NCBI GenBank assembly: GCA_051010395.1
Contig: JBPCVQ010000208.1
Location: 1-5,238, forward strand
From: JANQPX01 sp051010395
GTDB taxonomy: Bacteria > Pseudomonadota > Alphaproteobacteria > Geminicoccales > Geminicoccaceae
Direction of reading: 5' to 3'
Length of the DNA stretch: 5,238 nucleotides
In this document: one piece after another, positions 1 to 5,238 of the stretch
How the letters are laid out: each line of letters opens with the position of its first letter
How positions within the stretch are numbered: position 1 is the first letter of the stretch
Program-made: the position numbers and the translations under genes
Notes under the pieces: model-generated
Databases searched by the model: none
Seen by the model: only the letters and a program-made list of their open reading frames with translations
What the model was told of the DNA's origin: nothing

Positions 1-553
1 CATGCCCCGAACGCCTGAGATAGCCGACGACATGATCGGCTAAGCGGATCGTGACCACATCAGCCGAGCTGAAGGCGAAGTTGACGATCACGCCGAGCAA
101 AAGGAATTGCAAACTGATGGGCAGGGCAGCTGCCGGATCGACGAACTGTGGCAGGAAGGCGAGGAAGAAAAGAGCAACCTTCGGGTTCAAAATCTCGACG
201 GTCATGCTCTCGAGCAAGGCGCGTCTCGTCGTCTTGACCGGCAGATCCATCGTCCCGCCGGCAGCGGCTCGCTGCCGCCACATCGAGATGCCGAGCCAGA
301 TGAGATAGGCGGCCCCTGCGAACTTCAAGGCAAGGTAGAGTTCTGGCACATATTGGAGCACGGCGGACAAACCGAGTGCTGCGGCGAACACATGCAGGTA
401 GCAGCCGAGATGAATGCCGAACGCCGCCATGAAACCGGCCCGCCGACCACGGGCCAGGGTTTGTGCTGCGGTATAGAGAAGTGCTGGTCCTGGAAAATAG
501 GCAAAGACAGCCGTCGCGATCGCGAACGGTATCAGCAGATCCAATCCCGGCAT
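1..553 (-). CDS. LysE/RhtB-family amino-acid exporter, C-terminus cut by window edge
   Basis: Inner-membrane efflux protein of the LysE/RhtB superfamily, whose members export amino acids such as lysine, homoserine, threonine or leucine. The reading frame starts at the ATG at 553-551 and stays open to the left edge, giving 184 residues. Family members usually have about 205-210, so only the last 20-25 are missing. Visible hallmarks: a hydrophobic N-terminal helix running into the family signature FPGPALLYTAAQTLARGRRAG-like segment (PGP at residues 21-23), a second helix around 41-65, GAAYLIWLG at 80-88, and the NPKVALFFLAFLPQF block at 123-137, followed by another hydrophobic helix at about 146-163. 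A GAAGG Shine-Dalgarno lies 9 bases upstream (563-567). The gene runs in the same direction as the operon to its right but is separated from it by 131 bases, so cotranscription is uncertain. The substrate cannot be read from the sequence. An overlapping frame at 60-590 is a shadow. Confidence 0.93.
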   Translation of the reverse strand, partial: MPGLDLLIPFAIATAVFAYFPGPALLYTAAQTLARGRRAGFMAAFGIHLGCYLHVFAAALGLSAVLQYVPELYLALKFAGAAYLIWLGISMWRQRAAAGGTMDLPVKTTRRALLESMTVEILNPKVALFFLAFLPQFVDPAAALPISLQFLLLGVIVNFAFSSADVVTIRLADHVVGYLRRSGH

Positions 554-562
554 GATCTTTCG

Positions 563-567
563 CCTTC
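563..567 (-). promoter_or_regulatory. Ribosome binding site of the LysE-type gene
   Basis: The minus strand reads GAAGG nine bases before the ATG at 553. The match is modest but it is the only purine-rich site in front of this start, and the protein begins at the expected point of the family (MPGLDLLIPF before the first helix). Confidence 0.5.
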
Positions 568-612
568 AATTCCCCATCCGTGAAGTACATTCCGTGACCG
601 CTCCATCGAGAA

Positions 613-642
613 GAGCCCGCATACCATAGGGGCCAAGGGCTC
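613..642 (-). repeat. Inverted repeat, possible weak hairpin downstream of the operon
   Basis: On the minus strand GAGCCC (642-637) can pair with GGGCTC (618-613) across an 18-base loop. The stem can be lengthened by GAA/TTC with a one-base bulge. It lies about 43 bases past the stop of the RraA-family gene, where a terminator would be expected. However, no run of T follows the stem on the minus strand, so it is not a classical intrinsic terminator. It could be an mRNA 3'-end stabilising structure or chance in GC-rich DNA. Confidence 0.3.
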
Positions 643-684
643 GTTCATCGAGAGCGGCCGCAAGTCAATGAGGTGGCCACGCCA

Positions 685-1392
685 CTAGTGAATCTCATCG
701 GCTGCGGCCAAGGCTTGTTCCAGCTTTTCCATCGAAAAGTCAGCGCCCCTGGCCGCCGCCAGGATCGGCTCTTCACGCCGGCCGCAAAGCTCGGCGGCAG
801 CGACTACATCGCGCGCGACAGCATGGGGAATGATCACTGCACCGTGACGATCAGCATGAACCAGATCATCCGAGCGCACCACCATGCCGAATATATCGAC
901 CTCACCGCCAAAAGACACGGGATGCACCCAGGCATGGGACGGCGTGACCTTGCCGCAGAGAATATCGAAGCCGGGAGCGACCGCATCGAGATCGCGTACG
1001 CCGCCATCGGTCACCAATCCAGCACAGCCGAGGCCCAGGTGGACCGCGGTATTCACCTCGCCCCAAAAGCAGCCGAAGCCGGCCCGGCTATCCAGGTCCT
1101 GCAGCACCACGATCTTCGGAAGATCGCCATCAGCCATGTAGCGGTAATAGTCCAGACGCCCCTTCCGCATGGCGGCCTTGTCCGCTGCCGGCTTTTCCAT
1201 CGCACGGATCATGCCGGTGCGCGCATAGCCGACCATCGGCTTTCGCTCCGGGAAGGGGCAGACCATAGTTTCCGTCGTGAAGCCGACGGTGCGGCGCTCA
1301 GGCGCTACCACCTCAAGGGCGTTGCAGATGGTCGGGGTGTCGAACTCGGCAAGAGCGGCGAGCTCTTCGCGATTAAGTGGATTGTCTGGCAT
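685..1392 (-). CDS. RraA-family protein, HMG aldolase / oxaloacetate decarboxylase-like
   Basis: A 235-residue complete protein of the RraA-like fold (formerly 'MenG-like'), a typical length for the family. Characterised members are divalent-metal-dependent class II aldolases that cleave 4-hydroxy-4-methyl-2-oxoglutarate (HMG) or decarboxylate oxaloacetate; others, such as E. coli RraA, bind RNase E instead. Visible motifs: FDTPTICNAL at 17-26, the core block from W110-G111-E112-V113-N114 to VTDGGVRD (R133, D134), PSHAWVH at 151-157, and the DRHGAVIIP block at 181-189. R133 and D134 match the substrate- and metal-binding pair of HMG aldolase, and E112 stands where that enzyme has Asp (D-x20-R-D), so metal-dependent lyase activity is plausible. 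The start at 1392 is preceded by TGAGGA with a 6-base spacer and lies 20 bases inside the preceding methyltransferase gene. It is probably the last gene of the operon. The exact substrate is unknown; a menaquinone methyltransferase name would be wrong. Confidence 0.92.
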   Translation of the reverse strand: MPDNPLNREELAALAEFDTPTICNALEVVAPERRTVGFTTETMVCPFPERKPMVGYARTGMIRAMEKPAADKAAMRKGRLDYYRYMADGDLPKIVVLQDLDSRAGFGCFWGEVNTAVHLGLGCAGLVTDGGVRDLDAVAPGFDILCGKVTPSHAWVHPVSFGGEVDIFGMVVRSDDLVHADRHGAVIIPHAVARDVVAAAELCGRREEPILAAARGADFSMEKLEQALAAADEIH

Positions 1393-2257
1393 CGATTTTC
1401 CTCAACGGTCTGTCATTTAAAGACTTTTTTCGCGCGGCGAAACGGCAGCCGCCCAGGCGTCCAGCAACCACGCTGTCGACGAAGAAGGTGTAACCCTCCT
1501 CCCACTCCTTTTCACGCGCGACGCCGAAGCGGCCGCGTGTTTGATCGCCGAGGCTTTTGTACAAGCGTTCGGTGAGTATAGCCTTCAGCTCCTCGCTCCG
1601 GTCGACATCCGTCAGGATCTCGAACCCGGTGGCTTGCAGCCACTGGCGGTACTTTTCAGCGGTCGCGAAGTTGACCGAAGCCAGAGCTTTCCCCAGCTTC
1701 AGCATATTGCTGCCAGCGATTGATTGCCGCTGGGTGAGATCGGTAATGACGAGCATGCCGCCGGGCTTCAAGACACGGGCGCATTCCTGGATGACGGCTT
1801 CTTTGTCGGGAACGTGCAGCAGGGCTTCCTGGCTGATGGCGACATCGAAGGTGGCATCTTCGAACGGCATCGCCTGGGCATCGCCCTGCCGATAGTCAAC
1901 CCGATGATTCAGGCCGACAAGCGATGTCAGCCTGGTGGCGCCTGCCACCCGGCTCCCGGTGAGGTCCAAACCAGTAACCCGACATCCGCGATGATACGAA
2001 AAATAGCGGGCCGGACCACCCATGCCGCTGCAGACGTCGAGGACATGATGGTCAGCACCAATACCAGCATCCCTGGCCAGCTGTTCGGTGATCTCGATGC
2101 CGCCATAGTGATCCTGGTCATAGTTCTGCAGGTCTGCTTCGCTGAGGCCCTCCAATGGGATGCCGTCCCGTTTCAGCTTTTCCAGGATCTGCTGCTCGTT
2201 GATCGGGTGGGTGTCGTAGTAAGTAACGACCGCGTCCTTGTGACTGCCATTCGTCAT
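1373..2257 (-). CDS. Class I SAM-dependent methyltransferase (N-terminal YYDTHPIN type)
   Basis: A 294-residue protein with a Rossmann-type methyltransferase domain. Motif I is VLDVCSGMGG (72-81), the acidic residue ending strand 2 is D98 (TGLDLT), the adenine-side motif is GDAQAMPF (125-132), and the strand 4 and 5 segments are FDVAISQEALLHV (137-149) and RVLKPGGMLVITD (161-173). The N-terminal cap carries YYDTHPINEQQILEKL and NYDQDHYGG (45-53), a layout reminiscent of small-molecule N- or O-methyltransferases such as the sarcosine/dimethylglycine and phosphoethanolamine groups. That resemblance is only general, and the acceptor is not known. The C-terminal part (about 195-275) should form the acceptor-side cap. 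Its ATG overlaps the TGA of the upstream dehydrogenase gene (ATGA, 2257-2254), with AAGGA six bases before, which suggests translational coupling. The last 20 bases overlap the start of the RraA-family gene and encode a basic tail after the usual RFAARK ending. Confidence 0.93.
   Translation of the reverse strand: MTNGSHKDAVVTYYDTHPINEQQILEKLKRDGIPLEGLSEADLQNYDQDHYGGIEITEQLARDAGIGADHHVLDVCSGMGGPARYFSYHRGCRVTGLDLTGSRVAGATRLTSLVGLNHRVDYRQGDAQAMPFEDATFDVAISQEALLHVPDKEAVIQECARVLKPGGMLVITDLTQRQSIAGSNMLKLGKALASVNFATAEKYRQWLQATGFEILTDVDRSEELKAILTERLYKSLGDQTRGRFGVAREKEWEEGYTFFVDSVVAGRLGGCRFAARKKSLNDRPLRKIDARQST
1399..1404 (-). promoter_or_regulatory. Ribosome binding site of the RraA-family gene
   Basis: The minus strand reads TGAGGA, six bases before the ATG at 1392-1390. 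It lies within the 3' end of the methyltransferase gene, so it fixes the start and makes the 20-base gene overlap real rather than an artefact of start choice. Confidence 0.75.
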
Positions 2258-3288
2258 ACGAAATCCTTGGGATCGGCGGTCTGCCCGCTGGCAGCGGAAG
2301 CGTAGGCGGCTTCGGAGAGCGCGTAGGTCTTGAGATTATCAGCGCCGGATGTGTCAGGCTCACGACCTTCGCGAAGGCAGGCGACCCAATGTTCCTGCGT
2401 TCTGAGGACACTTTCCTGAATGCCGTGCCAGGGCTTTTCGGCCCAGTGAAGAAGCGTCGGCTCGACGACCCGCCGGTCCGTGCCGGACGGGCTGACGATG
2501 GTAAGCTTGCAGCCATAGTCCAACCTGACGGAGCCTTCCATCCCGTCGATTTCGATGAGGGTTTCCGGGAAGGGATCGGGATCGCGCTTGCTGCTGTAGG
2601 TGGCGTCCACCACCGATGTCACGCCGTGTTCATGGCCCAGCAGGACGGTCGCCGCGTCCTCACCTTTGATACCGGGCTTGATGCTTTGGGTCCGACAGGT
2701 GAGCTGGTCGACCTCACCGAAAAGATAACGGTCGACGTCAAAGAGATGGATGACGAGGTCGAGCAGGAGGAAGCGTCTCTCTTCAGCCAGATAGGGTTGA
2801 TTTGCGTAGACGTCGAAGGCCGTGCGCCAAGCGATCCGCCCAAAGAACGGTTTGCCGATTACGCCGCTGTCCAACACCTCACGCACGGCCTTGATCGGCG
2901 TCTGAAAGCGGAAATTCTCATGCACCATCAGCGGCATGGCCGCAGCGGCGGCAGCGTCAACGATGGCGCGGCAGTCTTCGATCGTCGGGGCGAACGGCTT
3001 TTGCACGATCATCGGCATGCGGTGGGCGGCGGCGAGTTCGGCGATCGGGCGATGGGTCGGCATGGTCGTGACAATATCAACAAAATCAAGCTCTTCTGAC
3101 GCCAGCATAGCCTCGGCGTCATCGTAAACAGATGGAACGCCGTGCGTTCCCGCTGCAGCTTCGGCCTTGGCGCGATCGATGTCGCAGACGGCCACAAGAT
3201 CGACGTCGCCTATCTGTTGCCATGCATGAAGGTGGTTGGCGGCAAAGAAACCGCATCCGATTACGCCGGCCCGAAAGCGTTCAGGCAT
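2254..3288 (-). CDS. Gfo/Idh/MocA-family NAD(P)-dependent oxidoreductase
   Basis: A 344-residue cytoplasmic dehydrogenase, normal for this family, which oxidises or reduces sugars, inositols and related polyols. The N-terminal Rossmann domain shows the dinucleotide motif AGVIGCGFFA (G8, G11, G13), the acidic end of strand 2 in VAVCDID (D36), and IVTTMPTH (72-79). The hinge holds the lysine motif as QKP (Q96-K97-P98) where most members have EKP, followed by MVHENFRFQTP (121-131). The C-terminal alpha/beta domain has LDLVIHLFDVDRYLFGE (176-192), with H181 and D184 at the catalytic His-x-x-Asp position. I place the start at the ATG at 3288 because AGGGAGG lies eight bases upstream. A longer frame opens at a GTG at 3357, but it has no ribosome binding site and adds 23 residues before the usual N-terminus. 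The gene lies between two methyltransferase genes and overlaps the next by four bases. Its substrate is unknown; inositol or sugar dehydrogenase are possible labels but not supported beyond the family. Confidence 0.93.
   Translation of the reverse strand: MPERFRAGVIGCGFFAANHLHAWQQIGDVDLVAVCDIDRAKAEAAAGTHGVPSVYDDAEAMLASEELDFVDIVTTMPTHRPIAELAAAHRMPMIVQKPFAPTIEDCRAIVDAAAAAAMPLMVHENFRFQTPIKAVREVLDSGVIGKPFFGRIAWRTAFDVYANQPYLAEERRFLLLDLVIHLFDVDRYLFGEVDQLTCRTQSIKPGIKGEDAATVLLGHEHGVTSVVDATYSSKRDPDPFPETLIEIDGMEGSVRLDYGCKLTIVSPSGTDRRVVEPTLLHWAEKPWHGIQESVLRTQEHWVACLREGREPDTSGADNLKTYALSEAAYASAASGQTADPKDFV
2264..2268 (-). promoter_or_regulatory. Ribosome binding site of the second methyltransferase gene
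   Basis: AAGGA on the minus strand, six bases before the ATG at 2257-2255, embedded in the last codons of the dehydrogenase gene. Together with the ATGA stop/start overlap it is the pattern expected for translational coupling. Confidence 0.7.
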
Positions 3289-3383
3289 ATCGACGGCCTC
3301 CCTGTCTTTTTTGACTGCCGGACGAGCTTTAGAGGGACAGCATAACCCGCCGATCACATTTTCAGAAGTCCGAGGCGGGATGC
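3289..3383 (-). other. 95-base leader between first methyltransferase and dehydrogenase genes
   Basis: This is the widest gap inside the putative operon. On the minus strand it contains, from the stop codon on, two CCCGCC copies (3395-3390, overlapping the end of the upstream gene, and 3379-3374) that could each pair with a single GGCGGG (3351-3346), then an A-rich stretch just before the strong ribosome binding site. No T run follows the stem, so I see no intrinsic terminator, and no convincing promoter hexamers. The two possible stems exclude each other, which may be chance. Confidence 0.35.
3297..3303 (-). promoter_or_regulatory. Strong ribosome binding site fixing the dehydrogenase start
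   Basis: AGGGAGG on the minus strand, eight bases before the ATG at 3288-3286. It is the best Shine-Dalgarno match noticed in the window and argues against the upstream GTG at 3357, which has none. Confidence 0.8.
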
Positions 3384-4106
3384 TCAGTCGGCGGGCTTTT
3401 GTACGCGGAATACCAGGACCGAACGGAACGGCGCCAGAAGATCGGAAGCGTTGACGATACGTTCATAGACGAGGCCGAAGACATAGAGCGGCCAGAAGAT
3501 GCGGAGATATTCCGGGCGGCCTTCCCAGAGGTTGATCTTCTGCAGCTCGAAACTGGTCTGTCTTTGGTATTTTTTGACCTGGTTCGGTGAGTTGCACTTA
3601 TATTGTGTCTCGAAGGTGTCGTGGGTCTCGCGGCCGCGTAAGCCATTGTAAAATTTGTGAAAACCGACCGGCGTAATGCGGGCGATCAGGGGCATGTAGT
3701 GGTTTTTATTGGGCGTTTTGGCCACGAAGATACCGCCGGGCTTCAGGACGCGCGCGACTTCCTTGAACGTCGCCTCAGGGGTTTCGACATGCTCCATGAC
3801 GTTGGTGCAGTAGACGATGTCGAAGCTCTCGTCATCATAAGGGATTTTGCCGCTCGGCAAGGGGAGCAGCTTGGCGTCGTCGAGATAAGGGTTTGAAAAC
3901 ACGGCCTCATCCGGATCGACGCCGGAGACGTGGGCGACGCGGTCCTTGAAATTCATCTGCCGGACATTGCCGCGGCCGGCGCCGTAGTCGAGACAGCGGA
4001 AGTCGGGCTTGAGCAGACCGACGATCTCCTGGCGGAAACGGTCGTCGTCCCAATTGTCTTCGTAAGTCGGATAGAATGTCCGGTCCATCCACGCCGATAT
4101 CGCCAT
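3384..4106 (-). CDS. Class I SAM-dependent methyltransferase (Methyltransf_11 type)
   Basis: A 240-residue protein with a complete SAM-binding core. Motif I is CLDYGAGRG (38-46), SGVDPDE carries the ribose-binding acid (D64), LPLPSGKIPYDDESFD lies at 81-96, strand 4 is FDIVYCTNVMEHV (95-107), and RVLKPGGIFVAKTPNKNHY is at 119-137. After the core come a basic, aromatic region (about 150-190) and a hydrophobic stretch FWPLYVFGLVYERIV (204-218) that could touch the membrane or form a hydrophobic cap helix. The 'KTPN..HY' segment after strand 5 is common in methyltransferases found in glycan and secondary-metabolite clusters, but the acceptor cannot be named. It shares little outside the SAM core with the other methyltransferase in this window. 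The ATG at 4106 is 20 bases after the stop of the GlpD-like gene, with only a weak GGGCGGG purine-rich site before it. An internal ATG at 4088 has no better site, so I keep the first. Confidence 0.9.
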   Translation of the reverse strand: MAISAWMDRTFYPTYEDNWDDDRFRQEIVGLLKPDFRCLDYGAGRGNVRQMNFKDRVAHVSGVDPDEAVFSNPYLDDAKLLPLPSGKIPYDDESFDIVYCTNVMEHVETPEATFKEVARVLKPGGIFVAKTPNKNHYMPLIARITPVGFHKFYNGLRGRETHDTFETQYKCNSPNQVKKYQRQTSFELQKINLWEGRPEYLRIFWPLYVFGLVYERIVNASDLLAPFRSVLVFRVQKPAD

Positions 4107-4126
4107 GATTTCGCCCGCCCTGCCCT

Positions 4127-5238
4127 CTAGGCTGCTGCACTATCGCGCGGACCGGCGCGGTCGGCGTCCAGTACTGCACGTTTGGGGAACCGCGCCTTGA
4201 CCGCCTCGATTTCGTCTGTGATCTGTGCCTCGTTCCACCCGAGCATCGGACCGATCGCCGCGGCGATCTCGTTGAGTGCGGCCTCGCCAGGATAGGAACC
4301 TGTGGCGAGGTCGGTGCGACGGAAGACGATGTCGGAGAGGTTCTGCGCCATCTCATGTCGAACGGCATGAACCGCCTGCGCCCCGATCACCGAACTGTTG
4401 CCGACTGGCTCGGCCAGCTCGGGATTGTCGCCAATGCTCTTGAGCACTTCGCCCATGCCGGTGCCGTAATGATGCAGCATCGAGCGCAGCACGTCCGGCG
4501 AACATTGCTCACCGTGATCACGCATTGCCTGCTGGTGGACGGCCTCGATGCCCGACTGAAGATCACCGCCGCTCAATGGAGTCGACGATGTGCGCGACGC
4601 ACCGCGAGCCCCGAGGCGTTCCGCGATGATGTTGACGGCCTGTTCGGCCTCGAACCGGCCGGTGGTGAAGCGCACACCGATTAATGTCAGGAGGTTGTCG
4701 ATCCCATCGACCTTGGCGTGGTCGATCAGGCTGGAGCGGTGACCGTAGCGCAGATGGGTGGCGTTGTCGTCGTTTTCGCCGAAGGGAACGAGGCCGCAAT
4801 TCCAGATACCGACGTCGTCCAGGGTGAGGTCGAGACCGGGATAGCCGGCCTGCACTTCATCGAGGAAAGACTGGAGCTCGTCGTCCTCGACGCGGATCGC
4901 AGCCGGGTCCTTTTTCCAGACCACATGCCAAGTGCCGATCAGCGTGTAGTCGCGCCAAGGTGCTATGAACAAATGTCGGTTGCCTCGACTGACCATCGCG
5001 TCCGGATCATGGGTCTGAGCTTGCGCAGCAAGAGCGACGTCGTGATCGAACAGCCGCCTGTTCACGACAAAACAAGCATCCCTCGAATAGGCGCCAGCGG
5101 CGCCGGGCGTTACTTGGGTCAGAGCCTTTGCAACGAACTGTTCGGCGTAGGGGCCGGCGGCGTTCAGGACCATCTTCGCCTTGATCGGAAAGTCGGCGCC
5201 GGTCAGCACGTCCTTCGCCTCGACGCCGGTGACCTTCT
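4127..5238 (-). CDS. GlpD-like FAD-dependent dehydrogenase, N-terminus cut by window edge
   Basis: The frame is open to the right edge and shows 369 C-terminal residues of a protein that would normally have about 500-550. The N-terminal FAD-binding GxGxxG motif lies outside the window. The family is glycerol-3-phosphate dehydrogenase (GlpD), a membrane-peripheral flavoenzyme that passes electrons to quinone. Visible parts: KMVLNAAGPYAEQFV (21-35 of the visible part), the classical flavin-fold strand; RHLFIAPWRDYTLIGT, just before residue 103; LLTLIGVRFTTGRFEAEQAV (about 182-201); and a C-terminal helical domain with YGTGMGEVL and VRHEMAQNLSDIVFRRTD (about 292-309), matching the DAO_C domain of GlpD. 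Two family motifs are altered: GTTD is GTWH (101-104) and GGKxTTYR is GVRFTTGR (187-194), so a related polyol phosphate or another hydroxy substrate is possible. The visible start-like GTG at 5209 is inside the gene and is not a start. It is the first visible gene of the putative operon, 20 bases ahead of a methyltransferase gene. Confidence 0.9.
   Translation of the reverse strand, partial: KVTGVEAKDVLTGADFPIKAKMVLNAAGPYAEQFVAKALTQVTPGAAGAYSRDACFVVNRRLFDHDVALAAQAQTHDPDAMVSRGNRHLFIAPWRDYTLIGTWHVVWKKDPAAIRVEDDELQSFLDEVQAGYPGLDLTLDDVGIWNCGLVPFGENDDNATHLRYGHRSSLIDHAKVDGIDNLLTLIGVRFTTGRFEAEQAVNIIAERLGARGASRTSSTPLSGGDLQSGIEAVHQQAMRDHGEQCSPDVLRSMLHHYGTGMGEVLKSIGDNPELAEPVGNSSVIGAQAVHAVRHEMAQNLSDIVFRRTDLATGSYPGEAALNEIAAAIGPMLGWNEAQITDEIEAVKARFPKRAVLDADRAGPRDSAAA

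Larger units (their letters stand above)
554..684. other. Intergenic gap between RraA-family gene and exporter gene
   Basis: This 131-base gap is the longest non-coding stretch in the window. It contains a 6-base inverted repeat (613-618 with 637-642), an 8-base direct repeat CATCGAGA (604-611 and 646-653), and a TTGACT hexamer on the minus strand (668-663) without a convincing -10 partner at normal spacing. It could carry the end of the upstream operon and a promoter for the exporter gene, but neither is certain. Confidence 0.5.

Noticed and set aside
60..590. 176-codon minus-strand frame overlapping the exporter gene
   Set aside because: It is in a different frame from the LysE/RhtB protein, is rich in Arg/Ser, and lacks membrane segments. 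The exporter frame, open to the window edge, carries the family motifs.
640..668. Promoter with TTGACT (668-663) for the exporter gene
   Set aside because: At 17-base spacing the -10 position reads AACGAG, a poor match. No convincing pair was found.
685..1392. Demethylmenaquinone methyltransferase (MenG) label for the RraA-family gene
   Set aside because: No SAM-binding motif is present. The fold and motifs are those of RraA/HMG aldolase proteins, for which the old methyltransferase name is known to be an error.
673..1575. 300-codon open frame on the plus strand
   Set aside because: It is antisense to the RraA-family gene and the end of a methyltransferase gene, both with clear family motifs. 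Its own translation is rich in Arg/His with no recognisable domain, as expected for a shadow frame in GC-rich DNA.
1724..2305. 193-codon open frame on the plus strand
   Set aside because: It lies opposite the SAM-binding core of the second methyltransferase, and its translation has no family features.
2389..3099. 236-codon open frame on the plus strand
   Set aside because: It is antisense to the conserved Gfo/Idh/MocA gene and shows no domain or ribosome binding site; a shadow.
3289..3357. N-terminal extension of the dehydrogenase from a GTG at 3357
   Set aside because: There is no ribosome binding site before 3357, the added residues have no similarity to the family, and the ATG at 3288 has a strong AGGGAGG.
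3346..3395. Intrinsic terminator between the first methyltransferase and dehydrogenase genes
   Set aside because: The CCCGCCG/CGGCGGG repeat has a long loop and is followed on the minus strand by mixed sequence rather than a T run.

Overview
The window is a GC-rich piece of a bacterial chromosome or large replicon. Codon use, compact gene packing and the mix of protein families (GlpD-like flavoprotein, Gfo/Idh/MocA dehydrogenase, RraA-family aldolase, LysE/RhtB exporter) suggest an alphaproteobacterium, most likely of the Rhizobiales (Rhizobium/Sinorhizobium/Agrobacterium/Mesorhizobium type). That assignment is an inference from style, not from a marker gene. There are no RNA genes, insertion sequences, CRISPR arrays or integration scars that I can see.

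All six supported genes lie on the minus strand, so they are transcribed from right to left. In that order they are: (1) the C-terminal three quarters of a GlpD-like FAD-dependent dehydrogenase, entering from the right edge (4127-5238); (2) a 240-residue class I SAM-dependent methyltransferase (3384-4106); (3) a Gfo/Idh/MocA-family NAD(P)-dependent oxidoreductase (2254-3288); (4) a second, unrelated-looking class I SAM methyltransferase (1373-2257); (5) an RraA-family (HMG aldolase-like) protein (685-1392); and, after a 131-base gap, (6) a LysE/RhtB-family amino-acid exporter cut by the left edge (1-553).

Genes 1 to 5 look like one operon. The gaps are 20 and 95 bases, then there is a 4-base ATGA overlap and a 20-base overlap. 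The last three genes have recognisable Shine-Dalgarno sequences inside or just before the preceding gene. Together they encode a flavin-dependent polyol(-phosphate) type oxidation, two methyl transfers, an NAD(P)-dependent oxidoreduction of a sugar- or polyol-like substrate, and an aldol cleavage or decarboxylation of a 2-oxo-acid-like compound. This reads as a dedicated small-molecule pathway whose substrate I cannot name. Three of the enzymes depart from the family consensus at or near active-site positions, which supports a substrate other than the textbook ones. The LysE-type exporter may or may not belong to the unit; a weak hairpin lies in the gap before it.

Long open frames on the plus strand, such as the 300-codon one at 673-1575, are antisense shadows of these genes and are not annotated.
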